DNA of 31,156 bases from Batkoa obscura (Eukaryota; Entomophthoromycota; Entomophthoromycetes; Entomophthorales; Batkoaceae): assembly GCA_030770535.1 (NCBI GenBank), contig JASVEC010000209.1, positions 1-31,156 on the forward strand, written 5' to 3'. This document shows, piece after piece, positions 28,396 to 31,156 of this stretch (position 1 is the first letter of the stretch; each line of letters starts with the position of its first letter). The notes under the pieces are model-generated. The model searched no databases. It was not told where the DNA came from and worked only from the letters and a program-made list of their open reading frames with translations. Both the position numbers and the translations under genes were made by a program.

Positions 28396-31156
28396 TTAGA
28401 TAAGATAATCCTTAAGAAATGAGATAGAGGAAGGTTTAAACCCAATTTTGCTACCGATCAATGCAGGTACAATAAGTACAGCCAATAATATAACTTCAAC
28501 AAGTATAAACAAGATTAAATAACCGATATATCTTCTTCTACGCTTTTTGATTTGTTTCACTGAATAGATTGGTGCTGGGATTTGCTGAGATGGTCTTAAC
28601 CAAAACAACATAGCTGAATGCCAACGATCAATCAATGGAACTAATGTAACTGGGAATAATACAATCATAATAAAATGACCAGTAATAAAATCTGTAGCGA
28701 AATAAGACATTTCAATGATTTTACATAAAAACTCTCTTAGTGGTTGAGTTAATGCCATAAATCCTAAGCCTTGAGAACCCCATCTACCAGTCCACCAAGC
28801 TACATTACAAGCTTCATTACTTGTTTCCCTGGTTAATAATAAAGATTCAATAATCTGGAAGATAGCTCTTTGTACAAATACAGATGCTATCATACCCAAA
28901 ATAGCACTTGGTAATTCCCAATTTTCTAACATTAATAATAATAAAAAGAAAATGATTACAACCAATACGGACCATCCATGAGCTATTCCGGCTATTATAT
29001 TACCAAATGGTTTGAAACACATATTGACGATTGGACCCATTAATAAAGAAACAAAGAATAAGACCAATAAGACAGCTGCATTAAGGGCAATAGGACCTAA
29101 AGCAGCAGCACCCACACGGAAGATTGCATGTTTACGACCAGTCATACTACCTAAGTAAGAATAAATGGCAACCATAACAACTGCAGAAAGAATTGGGAAT
29201 ATAACTTGTGGGAAAATCAAAGCCCATTTATTGGCACGTGGAGTAGGAGCAGAATGGTCAACTTGGCCCAATTTACGACGTTTATAACCGGTAACTTTGG
29301 TACGTAAAATACGACAATGAGTAACCCAAGAATATTTAGTTTGTGTTGAATTACCAGCAGATAACCATTTGATAAAATCACGATAATCTAAGATAAAATC
29401 AACAGGTGAAAATTCATGAGGATTAAATAAGAAGGGAGCTATACATAATGATAAGGCCATAATCCAGAAATAAATATAATGTGGCACCCAAATATTAATT
29501 GAAGCAAACAAGATCATGAAGAAAATTCTTACACCAGAATAGATACTCGAAGCTGCAAACCTTGAGTAAAGGTTTGCAAATGAGGTGCGAGTGGTAGCAA
29601 AACCACGACCAGTAGCTATGTAAGTAGCACCACCATAACTTAAATTACTGAGTAATGAAGCAGAATAGATTTGATTAGCAAAGATTTCAAATACTGGAGA
29701 AAAGGATAAAAAGTGTTTTCCAAGCCTTAATAGAGTACGTGTAAATCCTTGTTCACTGAATACTTGTAAAAAGAAGGGAAGATAAGAAATAGCAAACACA
29801 ATAAAAATGGAGATAATGGTAGCTACAATCCAACTTAAAATAGGCCATACATTGAAACATCCAGTTGGTTTAGGGGCTGCTGTAAGATCTTCATTCTGTT
29901 CACAAATATTTTCATTGGTAACGTATAAACTACCAAGGCCAAGTAAGACTACCATAAGTAATTGAGTAGCAATCGTAATCATAACATTATTAACATGAAA
30001 ACCAGGATGAGCGTAATAAAAGGTTAAAAATCGATCTAAAGGAAGTTGGGTACCAAGGTAATATTGTTCTCTAGAAAGTATTTGTTCACCCATACCAGTA
30101 CCGATCTTAGTATTAAAGGATAAAATAGAAGAAAATCCAAGATCACGACCTTTACCACATTGATAGTATTCAATATGCTTAATTCTACCACCTCTTTGGA
30201 AAGCATTCATACCAGCATAAATATCTTCATTAAGATGCAAACCTTTTTGAGCTTTACTTACACCACCACGAGTATTCATAAATATAGAATTTAAGAAATC
30301 AGGATGACCATAATGAAGTTTACCACCAATTTTAGCCATAATACGCTGCGTCATGGTGCCAAATGTTTGTTCTTTACCAGCAGCAACATCTCCTAATACA
30401 CCGATATTTTCTGAAAAGATATATTCTCTTGCTCCTACAATAGCAACTGGTGGTTTATAATGATCTTTTGCATGTCCAGAATAAGGTGAAATGGAAGAAT
30501 CTACTTCAAACCCTTCAAATTCAGCTAGAATATTACGAATCTTCATTGCTTCTTCAAGGTAATTATCTTGGTTAGCATCGATTAATTGAATGTATTCACC
30601 TCGCGTAAATATAATGGAGTGATTTTGATTATCAGCTTTACCATCACCAAGGATAGGATGACCAGGTAGTTCAATCATATATCTAGGTTTTCTTGAACCA
30701 TCTTCAAGTTTTTCACAATGACCATCGATTAAACAACTGAAATATTGAACTTCTGGTCCATCTTCGGTTTCTCTGGTTATTTCTAATAGATAGGCAATTT
30801 GTAAGTCTGGGTAAGCTTTAAGTAAAAATTCTACATCCTCTTTTTCAGCTGCTGTAAAACTACAATATCTTTGCATAGAAATTAAAAATCGGAATTTTCT
30901 ACGTACCATTATATCAATCTTTCTTTCCAGCATATTACCATGTCCAGAATATAATTTGACCATATCTGGGTTCTCAACTCGATATAAAGCTTTAATGGCA
31001 CGTGCATAATTCATAAATCCAGAAATAGTACGATAAAGGGTTTGAGATCTTAAAGAAGCCCAAATTCTAGTACGAAGGACATATTCTGGTGAAGCTGACT
31101 TAAAACCAACATAATAAAGTGGTAAATCATCAATTTCGGATTTTTCATCAGCAGAA
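28396..31156 (-). CDS. FKS1: 1,3-beta-glucan synthase catalytic subunit, C-terminal part (GT48)
   Basis: The plasma-membrane enzyme makes cell-wall beta-1,3-glucan from UDP-glucose and is the echinocandin target. The frame is open from the right window edge (about 919 codons, no intron), so the N-terminal half lies outside; the ATG at 31014 is internal, since the upstream residues PEYVLRTRIWASLRSQTLYR are conserved family sequence. Visible landmarks are ISGFMNYARAIKALYRVENP, NQNHSIIFTRGEYIQLIDAN, IEYYQCGKGRDLGFSSIL, IGTGMGEQILSREQYYLGTQ and DRFLTFYYAHPGFHVNN. Multiple membrane helices follow, with the conserved YIATGRGFATTR and FNPHEFSPVDFILDYRDFIK between them, then a basic C-terminal region PIYSVKQIKKRRRR and a final helix. 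Codon third positions are less A/T-biased than in the small genes, consistent with high expression. The segment matching drug hot spot 2 is unusual. The symbol denotes the family only. Confidence 0.95.
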   Translation of the reverse strand, partial: SADEKSEIDDLPLYYVGFKSASPEYVLRTRIWASLRSQTLYRTISGFMNYARAIKALYRVENPDMVKLYSGHGNMLERKIDIMVRRKFRFLISMQRYCSFTAAEKEDVEFLLKAYPDLQIAYLLEITRETEDGPEVQYFSCLIDGHCEKLEDGSRKPRYMIELPGHPILGDGKADNQNHSIIFTRGEYIQLIDANQDNYLEEAMKIRNILAEFEGFEVDSSISPYSGHAKDHYKPPVAIVGAREYIFSENIGVLGDVAAGKEQTFGTMTQRIMAKIGGKLHYGHPDFLNSIFMNTRGGVSKAQKGLHLNEDIYAGMNAFQRGGRIKHIEYYQCGKGRDLGFSSILSFNTKIGTGMGEQILSREQYYLGTQLPLDRFLTFYYAHPGFHVNNVMITIATQLLMVVLLGLGSLYVTNENICEQNEDLTAAPKPTGCFNVWPILSWIVATIISIFIVFAISYLPFFLQVFSEQGFTRTLLRLGKHFLSFSPVFEIFANQIYSASLLSNLSYGGATYIATGRGFATTRTSFANLYSRFAASSIYSGVRIFFMILFASINIWVPHYIYFWIMALSLCIAPFLFNPHEFSPVDFILDYRDFIKWLSAGNSTQTKYSWVTHCRILRTKVTGYKRRKLGQVDHSAPTPRANKWALIFPQVIFPILSAVVMVAIYSYLGSMTGRKHAIFRVGAAALGPIALNAAVLLVLFFVSLLMGPIVNMCFKPFGNIIAGIAHGWSVLVVIIFFLLLLMLENWELPSAILGMIASVFVQRAIFQIIESLLLTRETSNEACNVAWWTGRWGSQGLGFMALTQPLREFLCKIIEMSYFATDFITGHFIMIVLFPVTLVPLIDRWHSAMLFWLRPSQQIPAPIYSVKQIKKRRRRYIGYLILFILVEVILLAVLIVPALIGSKIGFKPSSISFLKDYLI

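Overview
The window is nuclear DNA of an AT-rich filamentous or early-diverging fungus. The GT48 beta-1,3-glucan synthase at the right end is a fungal cell-wall enzyme. The recognisable genes carry many short GT-AG introns (about 49-120 bp), translate with the standard code, and contain AAT-coded asparagine runs. Base composition, intron density and gene set fit an AT-rich zoopagomycete or entomophthoralean-type fungus (Conidiobolus-like), but this placement is an inference. A tandem family of NDUFA4/B12D-like proteins argues against an anaerobic gut fungus.

Layout. 0.1-0.7 kb (-): small unknown protein with a repeated LHRxGxNFxP motif. 1.6-5.1 kb (+): complete 13-exon C1-tetrahydrofolate synthase. 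5.3-7.2 kb (+): Cid1-like terminal nucleotidyltransferase with an acidic N-terminal extension. 7.6-16.5 kb: gene-poor accessory block holding a family of tiny secreted proteins (three intact, three decayed), a dense cluster of a hairpin-forming MITE, one orphan exon and a probable Copia fossil. 16.6-17.6 kb (+): Dre2/anamorsin. 17.7-19.4 kb (-): secreted or membrane-anchored GH13_5-type alpha-amylase. 20.3-21.5 kb (-): PTC7-like PP2C phosphatase. 22.0-22.6 kb (-): Cia2/MIP18 protein. 22.9-27.8 kb (+): tandem array of NDUFA4/B12D-like small membrane proteins (four intact, three broken) with a shared promoter module. 28.4-31.2 kb (-): C-terminal part of an FKS-type glucan synthase running off the right edge.

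Functional themes. Dre2 and Cia2 both belong to cytosolic iron-sulfur cluster assembly and lie about 5 kb apart. The two small-protein families are evolving by duplication and decay. The most notable element not explained by ordinary genes is an approximately 95-bp, non-autonomous, hairpin-like element present in 12 copies. It has GGGGATGT-type ends, a central AAGCGCT palindrome and 4-bp A/T-only target duplications. No tRNA, rRNA, CRISPR array or intact transposase was found.
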